In this document: positions 1 to 9,298 of the stretch, one piece after another
Numbering within the stretch: the stretch's first letter is position 1
Layout: every line of letters starts with the position of its first letter
From: Methylotuvimicrobium alcaliphilum 20Z
GTDB taxonomy: Bacteria > Pseudomonadota > Gammaproteobacteria > Methylococcales > Methylomonadaceae
Assembly (NCBI RefSeq): GCF_000968535.2
Contig: NC_016112.1
Span: forward strand, 3,038,001 to 3,102,000
DNA: 64,000 nucleotides
Reading direction: 5' to 3'
Program-made: the position numbers and the translations under genes
The notes under the pieces: generated by a model
What the model was told of the DNA's origin: nothing
Seen by the model: only the letters and a program-made list of their open reading frames with translations
Database searches by the model: none

Positions 1-1173
1 GAGAAAAAGATCGCCGGCGCCGTCGTACTCGTCGCGCGTAAAGGCGAGATCGCCTATTTTCGCGAAGCGGGACAAGCCGGCACCGACCAGGCCATGCAAA
101 AAGACACTATTTTTAGAGTGGTGTCGATGACCAAACCGTTGACTAGCGTGGCGACGATGTTGCTGTACGAAGAAGGCAAGCTATTGCTGTCCGATCCCGT
201 TTCTAAATACATCCCCGAATTCAAAGATCCCAAGGTATTGGAAATGCAACCGCCCGGCTCGGCATCCGAATATAAACTGGTGCCGGCAAAACGGGAAATA
301 ACCATTCGCGATCTACTTAGCCATACTTCCGGCTTGCTATATCTGTTTCCTAATAACTATTATCATGAACGAAACCGGCAATTAGTGGTCGACTTCTATA
401 AAGAAGCGGGGATTACCGACGGTTTTTGCCGGCCGAACGAAACCATTGGCGACATGGTCAAACGACTTGCGCGCTTGCCGCTTTATCAGCATCCGGGCGA
501 ACTTTGGGAATACAGTCTCGCCAGCGACGTGTTGGGTTATCTGGTAGAGGTCGTATCCGGCATGCCGTTCGACCGATTCATGCAACAACGCATTTTCGAT
601 CCGCTAAAAATGCACGACAGTCATTTTTATTTGCCCAAGGAAAAAATGCACCGCCTGGCTTCCGTTTGGAAAAGCGATTGGCAAGGCTCCTTGGCTCCCG
701 CCCCCGACAAGATGCTTGACGGCGATCTAGCCCTATGTCCATCCGATGCACTGGCCTTATCCGGAAAATACCTTACCGGCGGCGCCAATGTGCTATCCAC
801 GGCACATGACTATTACCGTTTCGCGCAAATGCTGCTCAACAAGGGCGAACTGGACGGCGTGCGCCTGTTGAGCCGTAAAACGGTGGAGTTGATGACCGCT
901 ACCAACCATATCGGCCATTTCGATGCGGACTTCTTACACGGGCCGGGCTGGAAATTCGGCTTAGGCTTCGCCATTCAGCAAGACCGCGAACATGATGTCG
1001 ATTCCGGCGATCCGGGCGTATTCGAATGGGCAGGCATCTATTCGACCCGCTTTAGCATTAACCCGAAAGAAGAAACCATTACGATATTCCTGTCGCAAAC
1101 CTCGCCGTTCAACTTGCATTTCGGATTGTGGGATACCTTGCTGGTGTTGACCAACTCGGCCATTATCGATTAA
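1..1173 (+). CDS. Serine beta-lactamase-like hydrolase / EstB-type esterase, 5' end cut by window
   Basis: The frame is open from base 1, so the gene starts upstream; the first ATG inside the window (94) is probably internal. The protein has the class C beta-lactamase/family VIII esterase fold signature: an S-x-x-K motif (S-M-T-K, codons 124-135), whose Ser would be the nucleophile and Lys the general base. A tyrosine motif Y-S-L-A-S follows, where true beta-lactamases have Y-x-N and EstB-like esterases have Y-S-x-A. The family hydrolyses short-chain esters or beta-lactam-like amides; the substrate here is unknown. It ends 13 bp before the next gene on the same strand. Not a penicillin-binding protein as far as can be seen, since no other domain is present. 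Confidence 0.8.
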   Translation, partial: EKKIAGAVVLVARKGEIAYFREAGQAGTDQAMQKDTIFRVVSMTKPLTSVATMLLYEEGKLLLSDPVSKYIPEFKDPKVLEMQPPGSASEYKLVPAKREITIRDLLSHTSGLLYLFPNNYYHERNRQLVVDFYKEAGITDGFCRPNETIGDMVKRLARLPLYQHPGELWEYSLASDVLGYLVEVVSGMPFDRFMQQRIFDPLKMHDSHFYLPKEKMHRLASVWKSDWQGSLAPAPDKMLDGDLALCPSDALALSGKYLTGGANVLSTAHDYYRFAQMLLNKGELDGVRLLSRKTVELMTATNHIGHFDADFLHGPGWKFGLGFAIQQDREHDVDSGDPGVFEWAGIYSTRFSINPKEETITIFLSQTSPFNLHFGLWDTLLVLTNSAIID

Positions 1174-1186
1174 ACGAAGGACTGAC

Positions 1187-2020
1187 ATGAAATTCACTAA
1201 AAATCCGTTTCGATTGAGCATTGCGTTAATCGCAATCTTATTGTTTTCCGCCAACTCCTCAGCGACGGGACCTCGCATCAAACTCGACATGTTCACCGAC
1301 AGCGCCAATGTCATTTACGCGCTTGACGGCCCGCCCTTGATCACGACCCAGCTTAGCGGGGGCGGAGTAGCGCTCGAACTCGTCAACACGATCATGGAAA
1401 GACAAAATATCCAAGCTCCGATCAATACCCTCCCTTTATCGCGCATGCTGAAATATTACATGTTTCAAGAAAACGCCTTGGCCTTGGTCGGCTCTCCGCT
1501 TAGCTTTACTAAAGACCAACAAAAATCACTGATTTTCATTCCGCTATTGCGCTTACAGGATCATTATTTTATTTACCGCCCCAATCAATCCGAAGGATTT
1601 CCGTGGTCGGGCGACCTTACAGCCCTAGAAGGACGCGTCTATGGCGCGAACCCGGAAGAAGATGTCAGCGCTTACCGGCAAGCCGGTATTAAAACGATAA
1701 CAGGCAACACACTCAATCTATTGGAAAGGTTGAAATCCGGTTCGGTCGATTTCATCGGCGATACGGAATTGACCGTCGATTGGTTTCTCGATAAAAACTT
1801 ATCGACCGAAAAACCGCGTTTTATCAAGCTGGAACCCGCTGCGGGAGAGCGCAACTTATCCATTATTTTCAATAAAAAGCACCCGGAAGGCGAATCCTTG
1901 GCAAAGCAATTCAGACAAGGCCTCGATGCCATCATCGCCGACGGAACCTACCAAAAAATACTCGAACAGGCATTCGGCGAAAATAAAGCCGTAAGCACGT
2001 CCGTCTTACCTCTCAAGTAG
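1187..2020 (+). CDS. Periplasmic solute-binding protein, SBP_bac_3-like
   Basis: 277 residues with a clear signal peptide (charged MKFTKNPFR start, hydrophobic core to about residue 21, S-S-A-T-G cleavage region). The rest resembles family 3 extracellular solute-binding proteins: two alpha/beta lobes, an aromatic-rich middle (DHYFIYRP) and the C-terminal GTYQKILEQAFG pattern typical of this fold. It should bind an amino-acid-like or other small ligand in the periplasm. No ABC permease or ATPase is nearby. A second binding protein and a sensor kinase follow immediately, which suggests ligand sensing rather than import. Ligand unknown. Confidence 0.75.
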   Translation: MKFTKNPFRLSIALIAILLFSANSSATGPRIKLDMFTDSANVIYALDGPPLITTQLSGGGVALELVNTIMERQNIQAPINTLPLSRMLKYYMFQENALALVGSPLSFTKDQQKSLIFIPLLRLQDHYFIYRPNQSEGFPWSGDLTALEGRVYGANPEEDVSAYRQAGIKTITGNTLNLLERLKSGSVDFIGDTELTVDWFLDKNLSTEKPRFIKLEPAAGERNLSIIFNKKHPEGESLAKQFRQGLDAIIADGTYQKILEQAFGENKAVSTSVLPLK

Positions 2021-2021
2021 A

Positions 2022-2816
2022 TTGTCGATGCGTTGGTTTTTGTTATCGCTTTGGCTAGGCATCGCGATCGCGCGTGCCGATACCGATTTCGTCGTCATCG
2101 ATGCGAATGAAAGCGTCCCCTATTGGTGTCGATTCACCCCCGAAGGAGGCATGGGCAGCGAGTTACTGCAAGCCATGTCGTCCGCCGCGGGCTTAACCAC
2201 GCAAATTCGTTTCGTACCGCTGTCGAGAATGATTGAAGACCGGTCCAATAACGACTCGGGTAACCCCGAGTTTTTCATGTGGCAACAAGAGTTTGCCGCG
2301 ATCATCCCGATCGCGATTTCGGAAATGTCGCTATTTTATTATCGCCCTCATCACTCAAAACCGCTGAAAGTCAAAGGCTTTAACGATCTTAAATCCTATA
2401 AAATCGGCGTTTTGAAAGGCATTTTGATTAATCGGAAAGCCTTGGAACAAATGGGGCTCACTTTTGAAAGCAGTTATACTCAAGCCTCCTTATTCAAAAA
2501 ACTTAAAGTAGGCCGTATCGACTTGGTCATTGAAATCGATTTAGTAGGCCGGCAAATGATTAATCAACTTTATCCGGAACTTGCCGATGATTTCGTCCGC
2601 ATGCCGCTATCCAATACCGTTTCGCCGATCGCGATCATGATCGATGCCAATTATCCGAACGCCGACAGTATTGCCGAACGTTATCGAGAAGGCTTAGCAA
2701 GCATTATCGCTAATGGCGAGTATCAACGAATCGTCGAACGTTATTATCCTGACGGAAAACTGCCGGATGGTTGGTTTGACAGTTTGAGCCGTTTTCAACA
2801 AATGTATGCCTATTAA
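2022..2816 (+). CDS. Second periplasmic solute-binding protein, SBP_bac_3-like
   Basis: About 264 residues. The frame opens with TTG at 2022, one base after the stop of the previous gene, and has an ATG two codons later at 2028; either could be the start and the protein is nearly the same. A short signal peptide (RWFLLSLWLGIAIARA) is followed by a binding-protein fold like the neighbour's, including a near C-terminal G-E-Y-Q-R-I-V-E-R-Y motif. It ends 8 bp before the hybrid kinase. The pair of related binding proteins ahead of a membrane kinase points to a shared sensory operon; the ligand cannot be read from sequence. Confidence 0.72.
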   Translation: MSMRWFLLSLWLGIAIARADTDFVVIDANESVPYWCRFTPEGGMGSELLQAMSSAAGLTTQIRFVPLSRMIEDRSNNDSGNPEFFMWQQEFAAIIPIAISEMSLFYYRPHHSKPLKVKGFNDLKSYKIGVLKGILINRKALEQMGLTFESSYTQASLFKKLKVGRIDLVIEIDLVGRQMINQLYPELADDFVRMPLSNTVSPIAIMIDANYPNADSIAERYREGLASIIANGEYQRIVERYYPDGKLPDGWFDSLSRFQQMYAY

Positions 2817-2824
2817 GGCTCTGC

Positions 2825-5137
2825 ATGAAATTCCGCTTAAAAAGCATCAAGTCCAGACTCACCCTCTTACTGCTGACCATTGCCGTAATGGGTTTCGGCC
2901 CTTACGAAACCTATAACTATATCCAGACAAAGCAGCGTCTCCATGATGAACTGGAAATTTCGGCCGATAGGCAAATAAGGCGCTTGAAAGAAAGTCTCAT
3001 CATTCCATTATGGGAAATGGACGACCGTTGGATCGACAAATTAATCAACATCGACATGCTCAACGAGGATACCTATGCGATACAAGTATCCGGCGATGAA
3101 CAATTATGGGTCGCCCGAATCCGAAATGACGAATGGCAAACCATTCCGGGAAATCGTCAACCGATCGACGGCAACTTTGTTTTTCGCGAAGGCTCGGTGA
3201 AACAGGATGATGTCGAAATCGGTCGAATAAAGCTTTATCTCAGTAAAAAGCGCTTAGATGAGCAATTGCAAGAGGCTCGATTGGTCACCACGATCAGGGG
3301 GCTAACGCTCATTTTTCTAATTGTGTTTTGCCTTCGTCTCGCTTTGGAACTGATCGTCGTCAAACCGCTGTTACAGTTGCTTGACGTAGTCAAACGAATT
3401 GCCGCCGGCAATTACAACGTCACTTTTAACCAGAGGCTACATGGCGAGTTAGGATTATTGGCGCGCGGCATTCTGCAAATGATGCAAAATCTGCATCAGC
3501 GTGAAACGGAACGCGATATCGTTACCGCCGAATTACAACAAACCAACAAAAAACTGGCTCACGAATTACACGAGCATGCCAAGGCGCAAATCGCTCTGAA
3601 AGAACTGAACGAAACCCTAGAGCAGCGCATCGATGAACGTACCAATGATTTAAATCGCAGCAATCAATCCTTACGGGAAATCAGTCTTGCCTTCGAAAAA
3701 GCCAAAAATGACGCCGAATCGGCCAATAAAGCGAAAAGCATTTTCCTAGCCAACATGACTCATGAACTGCGTACGCCAATGAATGCCGTATTGGGATTTT
3801 CCAGGTTGATGCAAAGCGATAGCGACCTAACCGCCACGCAACGCGAAAACCTCGACATCATCAATCGAAGCGGAACTTACCTGTTGGAATTAATCAATCA
3901 AGTGCTGGACATGGCTAAAATCGAATCGGGGCGCATGATCGTCGAAAACGCACCTTTCGATTTAGGCTCCGTAATCCGCAACATCATCGACATGATGCAA
4001 GAGCGCGCCAAGTCGAAAGGCTTGCAACTACGTATCGACCAATGCTCGACCTTTCCCCGGTTTATCGATGCCGACACCGCAAAATTTCGGCATATCCTGG
4101 TCAATCTTTTGAGCAATGCAATCAAATACACGAAACAGGGCGAAATCACCTTAAGGCTCAATGCGCACCGCCAAACCGACCGAGACGGTTTGATGTTGGT
4201 TTGCGAGGTTGAAGATACCGGGATTGGCATAGCCGCCGAAGACATACCCTATATTTTTGCCCCATTCGTACAGCTAGGTTCTTTATCGGATCAACAAGGT
4301 ACGGGCTTAGGCCTTGTCATTACCAAGCAATATGTCGAACTCATGGAAGGCGTGATTAGCGTTCATAGTCAGCCGGGAAAAGGTTCGCTATTTCGCGTCG
4401 AGATTCCGGTCGGCGATGTCGCCGAATCTACGATCGAAGACTTTCATGACTCCATCAATAGCCGCGTTATCGGTCTGGAACCCGGCCAACCCGACTACAA
4501 AATACTGGTCGTCGAAGACAAAGCGGAAAATCGCTTGTTGTTGAAAAAAATATTGGAATCGGTCGGCTTTAACGTTATGGAGGCAACAAACGGACAAGAA
4601 GGCGTCGAGGCATTCAAACAGTGGCATCCAGATTTTATTTGGATGGACCGTCGCATGCCGGTCATGGATGGAATCGAAGCGACTAAAACCATTCTAGCCT
4701 TGCCGGAAGCCGACAAGGTCAAAATCGCCGCGGTCACGGCATCGGTTTATTTGGAAGATCGGCAAGCTTTTTTCACGGCCGGAGTCTGCGACATCGTCAA
4801 TAAACCGTATCGTAACGAGGAGATTTTCGATTGCATGGCCAAGCATTTAGGGGTACGTTTTTTATATGCCGAAGACGAAGACTTAAATAAACCTAGCGAT
4901 GTGGCGATGCAGGAAAATGTACTTGACCGACTCAAACATCAGTCATCAAAATGGCTCAAGTCGTTCGAACATTCGGCAATTGAACTGGACGTAGAGGGAT
5001 GCTTGGAGCTAGTCAAAAGCATCGGCGCGGACGATACCGAATTAGCGGAACAATTATCGGTCATGATTAATCACTTCGAATTTGACCTTATTCTTCAGCT
5101 ATTATCAACGGTCCAGCAAACTATGAAAGAAAGTTAG
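2825..5137 (+). CDS. Membrane hybrid sensor histidine kinase with receiver domain
   Basis: 770 residues. Order: transmembrane helix about 12-30; periplasmic sensor region about 31-155; second helix about 157-177; HAMP and coiled coil about 178-300; HisKA with the phospho-accepting His313 in the motif THELRTPMN; HATPase with N-box (VNLLSNAIKYT) and G boxes (DTGIGI, GTGLGL); receiver domain from about 560 with acidic VVEDKAEN start and phospho-acceptor Asp608 in WMDRRMPVMDG; then a C-terminal helical segment without an obvious HPt histidine motif. It autophosphorylates and passes phosphate to its own receiver; an output regulator is not encoded here. Its periplasmic part is not itself a binding-protein domain, so the two upstream binding proteins may present ligand to it. 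Confidence 0.9.
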   Translation: MKFRLKSIKSRLTLLLLTIAVMGFGPYETYNYIQTKQRLHDELEISADRQIRRLKESLIIPLWEMDDRWIDKLINIDMLNEDTYAIQVSGDEQLWVARIRNDEWQTIPGNRQPIDGNFVFREGSVKQDDVEIGRIKLYLSKKRLDEQLQEARLVTTIRGLTLIFLIVFCLRLALELIVVKPLLQLLDVVKRIAAGNYNVTFNQRLHGELGLLARGILQMMQNLHQRETERDIVTAELQQTNKKLAHELHEHAKAQIALKELNETLEQRIDERTNDLNRSNQSLREISLAFEKAKNDAESANKAKSIFLANMTHELRTPMNAVLGFSRLMQSDSDLTATQRENLDIINRSGTYLLELINQVLDMAKIESGRMIVENAPFDLGSVIRNIIDMMQERAKSKGLQLRIDQCSTFPRFIDADTAKFRHILVNLLSNAIKYTKQGEITLRLNAHRQTDRDGLMLVCEVEDTGIGIAAEDIPYIFAPFVQLGSLSDQQGTGLGLVITKQYVELMEGVISVHSQPGKGSLFRVEIPVGDVAESTIEDFHDSINSRVIGLEPGQPDYKILVVEDKAENRLLLKKILESVGFNVMEATNGQEGVEAFKQWHPDFIWMDRRMPVMDGIEATKTILALPEADKVKIAAVTASVYLEDRQAFFTAGVCDIVNKPYRNEEIFDCMAKHLGVRFLYAEDEDLNKPSDVAMQENVLDRLKHQSSKWLKSFEHSAIELDVEGCLELVKSIGADDTELAEQLSVMINHFEFDLILQLLSTVQQTMKES

Positions 5138-5333
5138 GATTGGATCACACTCCTTTCATACTGAAAAACCGTACGACTTGATTTATACCTTTCGCACTTC
5201 AAATTTCGGCAGTGCCCGAGTAGGCGCCGTGGCATACGCATCAAGCTAAGGATGTCGCTAAAATTAACTTACTGAATTGCCAAAGTTTCATTTAGGCCGC
5301 TTCCCCAAATATGCTGTTACCCAAGCCCCAGCT

Positions 5334-5560
5334 CTCATCGTTATACATAAGTCAAAAATTACCCTTTTGCAATCTTAACCAATGAGACCTCGATACCATT
5401 TATTGTCACTTCATATTAGCGGATCACCTAACGCTAGCCGAACCGCGTAGGGTACGCTGTGCGTACCATGGTAACCCCGCGATATTCATGTGCCAACCGA
5501 ACCGCCAGGGCACGGCTTTGGTACGCGCAGCGTACCCTACAATTTATGTATAACGATGAG
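5334..5560 (+). repeat. MITE family A, copy 1
   Basis: 227 bp with perfect 17-bp terminal inverted repeats (CTCATCGTTATACATAA). It is flanked by an exact 10-bp direct repeat AGCCCCAGCT, which is half of a REP palindrome. The interior has an inverted pair around GGTACGC and GCGTACC. It has no coding capacity. Other copies are at 16854 and 30938; family B shares the ends. Confidence 0.85.
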
Positions 5561-5712
5561 AGCCCCAGCTTGGGTAACCTGTTCAGGAAGCTCTAGCTTC
5601 CCGACAATCAAGGAAGATTGAACAAGCAAGTCAGGTTTGATTGAGAATGTGCCGAGGTTGCGTCGGTCTCAGGAAGCTGGAGCTTCCGGGGTGTCTTTCC
5701 CAAGCTGGAGCT
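5561..5712. repeat. REP-like palindromes between two MITEs
   Basis: Contains several inverted-repeat units of the form CCAGCTTGGG and GGAAGCTxxAGCTTCC, the same palindromes that flank the RAYT gene at 40210-40743. One unit is split by MITE A on its left and another by MITE I on its right. Confidence 0.6.
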
Positions 5713-5846
5713 CACTGCCATTAAGTTAAGCCGTTCGTGGTGAGCCTGTCGAACCATGGACGGCTTAACTTATCGACCCAGGATTTTTCCATTCACCCTT
5801 CGACAGGCTCAGGGCGAACGGAAAAATCCTTAACTTAATGGCAGTG
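5713..5846 (+). repeat. MITE family I, copy 1
   Basis: 134 bp bounded by CACTGCCATTAAGTTAAG and its reverse complement. It is flanked by an imperfect 11-bp direct repeat (AAGCTGGAGCT / AAGCTGGAACT, the right copy one base away), again REP sequence. A better-preserved copy is at 50391-50529 and a truncated one near 40069. Confidence 0.75.
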
Positions 5847-6176
5847 CAAGCTGGAACTAGGGAAAGAGCGTGATGTGGGTTGGCCGTTTTTAGCTTTATG
5901 CGCATGGGCGCCGGGCCGAATTTTTATCTACGAAGGGTATATTTACAGGGCTGTCAATCGCATCCCTGCCCTCAAAATCATCGAACAATTTTTCAGAATG
6001 AAGGGCGCAATGAGGAACCCAAGCCTTATTCTAAACATAAGGCCGTCAAGGTTGTTGCTTATTTCGAAATGCCGGTGTTAAAGTACAGATAAGATTGATT
6101 GAATCAAGTCGCATGGCGTCTTAATAAAGGTTAGTCACATCAATTAACGGTCACACCACTTTTTACGGTTACGCTT

Positions 6177-7364
6177 ATGATCCATCATGCCCTAGCCTTA
6201 CATTTTCACCAACCAGCCGGTAACCTTGAGTTTCTTTGGGAACATGAGCCCTGGGAAGCGGAAAAAATTCTCTTCGCGCTTGACCGGATTCCGAGAACGC
6301 TTTGGCCATATCAAGGCTTGGGTAAAGTCCATATTTCATTATCGGGAACTTTGCTCGAAACCCTGTCGAACCCGTTTTTCCAACAGCTCGTATACGGAAA
6401 AGTCGACTGCGGTACGTTGCTATGGTATCTCCAAAATGAAGAGATCATCCGAGTACTCGGCTCCGCATATTACCACCCTGTTCTGCCTCTGATTCCCGTA
6501 GCCGATCGCGAGCCTCAGGTGGAGCGCTGGCTGGGTATAGGAAAACACCTTCTCAACCGCGAGAAATTTCCAGGTTTTTGGCCTCCGGAAATGGGTTTCA
6601 CGATGGAGTTGATTCCACTACTCAAACGATTCGGCTACCGATATGTGTTTGTCGATAGCGAACATGTGGAGGCATTAACACCGATGAGTTGGGAAGAATT
6701 GCACTATCGGCCTCACATAGCCCGTAACGGCAACGATAGCATCGTAGTGATCGTCAGAGACAGAGACCTATCGAACGCTCAAGAGTCGGGAATGGAATAC
6801 GCTTGGTTTAGCCGCGAGGTTCACGATAGAACGCGTTGGTGCCATTTTGAACCGTTAGTGACAACCTGCTCCGATGGGGACAATGGCGGCTGGTTCCGCG
6901 ACACCTCACCTCATAACAACTTCTGGGGCGTGTTTTACCAAGAGTTCATGGCTCAAGCCCAAAGCGGCACCGACGATATTCGACCCGTATTTGTGGAAGA
7001 TTATTTGGCCAGACACGGTACCTATGGCGAAGTCTACGTCCGCCCCGGTGCTTGGAATACCGGTTGGCATCACGGCCGCGACTTTCAACAATGGACCGGC
7101 TCGCAAGCTCAAAAAGACGCCTTGTCTCGTGTCCATGCGATAAGCAAAATCGTTCACGAAGCCCACTGGCAGAATTTAGAACAACAAAATACCGACTCTA
7201 CATTGGAGGATTTACTGGAATCCACGATGTGGCACTTACTTCGTTCGGAAACCAGTTGCAACTTCTATTGGGGAGAGGACTGGGTTCATCGTTGTCATGA
7301 AGACCTTAACGACTGTGTATCGACCTTGGAAGCCATTCACGAACTTATTGCCAACCCGAGATGA
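6177..7364 (+). CDS. Glycoside hydrolase family 57 protein
   Basis: 395 residues. The N-terminus carries the GH57 H-x-H-Q-P signature (residues 9-13). The nucleophile region is GFWPPEMGF with Glu138, and the second acidic region is CSDGDNGGW with Asp233/Asp235, matching the family's catalytic pair. GH57 enzymes act on alpha-glucans (alpha-amylase, 4-alpha-glucanotransferase, branching enzyme) with retention of configuration; the exact activity cannot be chosen. No signal peptide, so cytoplasmic. The start codon ATG at 6177 directly begins the conserved strand. A second GH57 gene follows 395 bp downstream on the same strand, suggesting joint action on storage glucan. Confidence 0.85.
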   Translation: MIHHALALHFHQPAGNLEFLWEHEPWEAEKILFALDRIPRTLWPYQGLGKVHISLSGTLLETLSNPFFQQLVYGKVDCGTLLWYLQNEEIIRVLGSAYYHPVLPLIPVADREPQVERWLGIGKHLLNREKFPGFWPPEMGFTMELIPLLKRFGYRYVFVDSEHVEALTPMSWEELHYRPHIARNGNDSIVVIVRDRDLSNAQESGMEYAWFSREVHDRTRWCHFEPLVTTCSDGDNGGWFRDTSPHNNFWGVFYQEFMAQAQSGTDDIRPVFVEDYLARHGTYGEVYVRPGAWNTGWHHGRDFQQWTGSQAQKDALSRVHAISKIVHEAHWQNLEQQNTDSTLEDLLESTMWHLLRSETSCNFYWGEDWVHRCHEDLNDCVSTLEAIHELIANPR

Positions 7365-7398
7365 TTGATTAAAATAAGATCACACATAATAATTAATT

Positions 7399-7731
7399 TT
7401 GATAAGCAAGAGCATTAAGCCGATTGCCAAGAATAAACCTACCCAATTGACTCAGGATTTTTGTTCGACTACAACATCCGGAAAGGAGCCTAGAGTTGCG
7501 CTCTGTAACCCTTTCCGGCTTGCAGTAGTAGATGAGCCGAAAGACCATCAGTTGAGTATGTTTTTCGCCGGAAATCGCTTAAACCAACGTTTCTCGTTGG
7601 AATTCCACCCCCATCATCCCTATCGGCCGGATACCGTCGTCAAGCTTTCAAGGAAGTTAAAGCCCATTGCTATCCACGATGTCACCCCGGCAGCCTATGC
7701 CCGAGCGATAATTAACGCATATATAATCTAA
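7399..7731 (+). CDS. Small ORF between the GH57 genes, unknown
   Basis: An open frame of 110 codons fills the gap between the two GH57 genes. It has no ATG start; TTG at 7399 is the first possible start and there is no strong ribosome-binding site. The predicted product has no signal peptide or membrane segment. It is rich in basic residues and contains the stretch FFAGNRLNQRFSLEFHPHHP, which I do not recognise. It may be a real small protein co-transcribed with the GH57 genes, or a relic. Codon use is not obviously foreign. Confidence 0.35.
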   Translation: MISKSIKPIAKNKPTQLTQDFCSTTTSGKEPRVALCNPFRLAVVDEPKDHQLSMFFAGNRLNQRFSLEFHPHHPYRPDTVVKLSRKLKPIAIHDVTPAAYARAIINAYII

Positions 7732-7759
7732 TGTAAACTCAACCAATGAGGAATCTCAA

Positions 7760-9223
7760 ATGGATCAACTTCCGGAATATGTCGATGAATTTCCCAATTT
7801 TTGCGGTGCCGAAGAACAAGTCTTGAAAACCGTCCGACAAGGACGTAGTCAAGAACTCTTTCGAGAAGCCGGGAAAATAGACTTCGCCAATACTCGCGCC
7901 GCCTGCGCGATTGCACTGCACATGCATCAACCGTTGATTCCTGCCGGTGGAGACGACTTGTCGACTGCTGCCATTATCAGCAATCTGCAATATATGATGG
8001 AACACCCCGATATCGGCGACAACCACAATGCCGGCGCGTTTCATTATTGCTACAAAAGGATAGGCGAATTTATCCCGCAACTAATCAGTGAAGGCAAAAA
8101 CCCTCGCGCGATGCTGGAGTATTCCGGCACGCTATTCCATGGTCTGCGTAAGATGGGCCTTCACGATGTTTTCGATACGCTCAAAACCGTCACCTGCAAT
8201 CCCGAATTCAATCACGCGGTCGAATGGTTAGGCGCGCCATGGGGGCATGCCGTCGCCCCGTCGACACCGGTTCAGGATTTTCGTTTACATGTATTGGCCT
8301 GGCAACAGCATTTCGCGGCTATTTTCGGTTGGCAAGCCTTAGAGCGCGTCAGAGGCTTTTCGCCATCGGAAATGGCATTGCCCAATCACCCGGATGTCGC
8401 TTATGAATTCGTTAAAACACTTGTCGATTGCGGTTATCAATGGGTGCTCGTGCAAGAACATAGCGTCGAACATCCCGAAGACGGCAACAACCCGCGTCAG
8501 CCGCATTTACCGCATCGTCTGGTTTGCACCAACTCAGCCGGCGAAACCGCGAGCATTATCGCTATTATCAAAACTCAAGGCTCCGATACCAAACTGGTAG
8601 CGCAAATGCAGCCTTGGTACGAAGCACAAAGCCTATCGACGCTAACGCTAGCCGGACACGAGGTACCGCCATTAGTAACGCAAATCGCCGACGGCGAAAA
8701 CGGCGGCGTCATGATGAACGAGTTTCCCGCCAAGTTCATGGAAGTTGCCAGAGAATCTTCTTGGAGCGATGTGCCGATGATGAATGCCAGCGAATATCTG
8801 GAGCATCTTTGGTCGATCGGCATAAAAGAAGATGACTTGCCGGCGATTCAACCGGTTTTTCAACGGGCTATTTGGCAGCGGATGAAGCCGGGAGACGGCT
8901 CGGATCGCTTAGCTAAAGTCATCGAAGAGATTAAAGGCGAAGACCATCGATTTCATATGGATGGCGGCAGTTGGACCAACGACTTGTCCTGGGTCCACGG
9001 TTATGAAAACGTGCTGGGACCGATGGAAGAAATCAGCTCGTTGTTCAATGAAAAAGTCATTAAAACGAAAATACCAAGTTCCGATGCGCGTTATCGCAAC
9101 GCCCTCTTTCACTTACTTTCCTCGCAAACCAGTTGTTATCGTTACTGGGGTCAAGGCCAATGGACCGACTACGGACGGGAAATTTGCCGGCGCGCAAAAA
9201 ATGTATTGGAATACGATTTTTAA
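7760..9223 (+). CDS. Glycoside hydrolase family 57 protein, longer paralog
   Basis: 487 residues. About 45 N-terminal residues precede the GH57 core, which starts with ALHMHQP (H-Q-P from residue 56). The nucleophile region is GFSPSEMALP with Glu204; the second acidic region is ADGENGGVMM with Asp311/Glu313. The C-terminal TSCYRYWGQGQW parallels TSCNFYWGEDW in the upstream GH57, so the two are related but diverged. No signal peptide. A cytoplasmic alpha-glucan enzyme is expected; precise activity unresolved. No glg genes (synthase, phosphorylase, pyrophosphorylase) lie in the window. Confidence 0.85.
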   Translation: MDQLPEYVDEFPNFCGAEEQVLKTVRQGRSQELFREAGKIDFANTRAACAIALHMHQPLIPAGGDDLSTAAIISNLQYMMEHPDIGDNHNAGAFHYCYKRIGEFIPQLISEGKNPRAMLEYSGTLFHGLRKMGLHDVFDTLKTVTCNPEFNHAVEWLGAPWGHAVAPSTPVQDFRLHVLAWQQHFAAIFGWQALERVRGFSPSEMALPNHPDVAYEFVKTLVDCGYQWVLVQEHSVEHPEDGNNPRQPHLPHRLVCTNSAGETASIIAIIKTQGSDTKLVAQMQPWYEAQSLSTLTLAGHEVPPLVTQIADGENGGVMMNEFPAKFMEVARESSWSDVPMMNASEYLEHLWSIGIKEDDLPAIQPVFQRAIWQRMKPGDGSDRLAKVIEEIKGEDHRFHMDGGSWTNDLSWVHGYENVLGPMEEISSLFNEKVIKTKIPSSDARYRNALFHLLSSQTSCYRYWGQGQWTDYGREICRRAKNVLEYDF

Positions 9224-9298
9224 TCTTTCAAGCTAGAAAAAGCAGTTGGCATGTGTTGTATACCCGCCGAATTTCACGCTGTTTCCCAAGCTCCAGCT

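Larger units (their letters stand above)
5184..5941. repeat. Composite repeat island, family C ends with nested elements
   Basis: This gene-free stretch between the kinase and the first GH57 gene is built of repeats. Its outer ends are imperfect inverted copies: ATACCTTTCGCACTTC followed by AAATTTCGGC on the left, and on the right the reverse of GCCGAATTTTTATCTACG followed by AAGGGTAT. The same ends recur near 16.6-16.8 kb and 18.6 kb. Inside lie MITE A (5334-5560), REP-like palindromes and MITE I (5713-5846). I read it as one old element repeatedly invaded. No credible gene is present; the small ORFs at 5875-6092 lie in repeat sequence. Confidence 0.45.

Noticed and set aside
1187-2816. An ABC amino-acid importer operon
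   Set aside because: Only binding proteins are present; no permease or ATPase gene lies nearby, and a sensor kinase follows.
5875-6092. Two overlapping 68-70 codon frames upstream of the first GH57 gene
   Set aside because: No family match, overlapping each other in different frames, and the first part is a repeat end.
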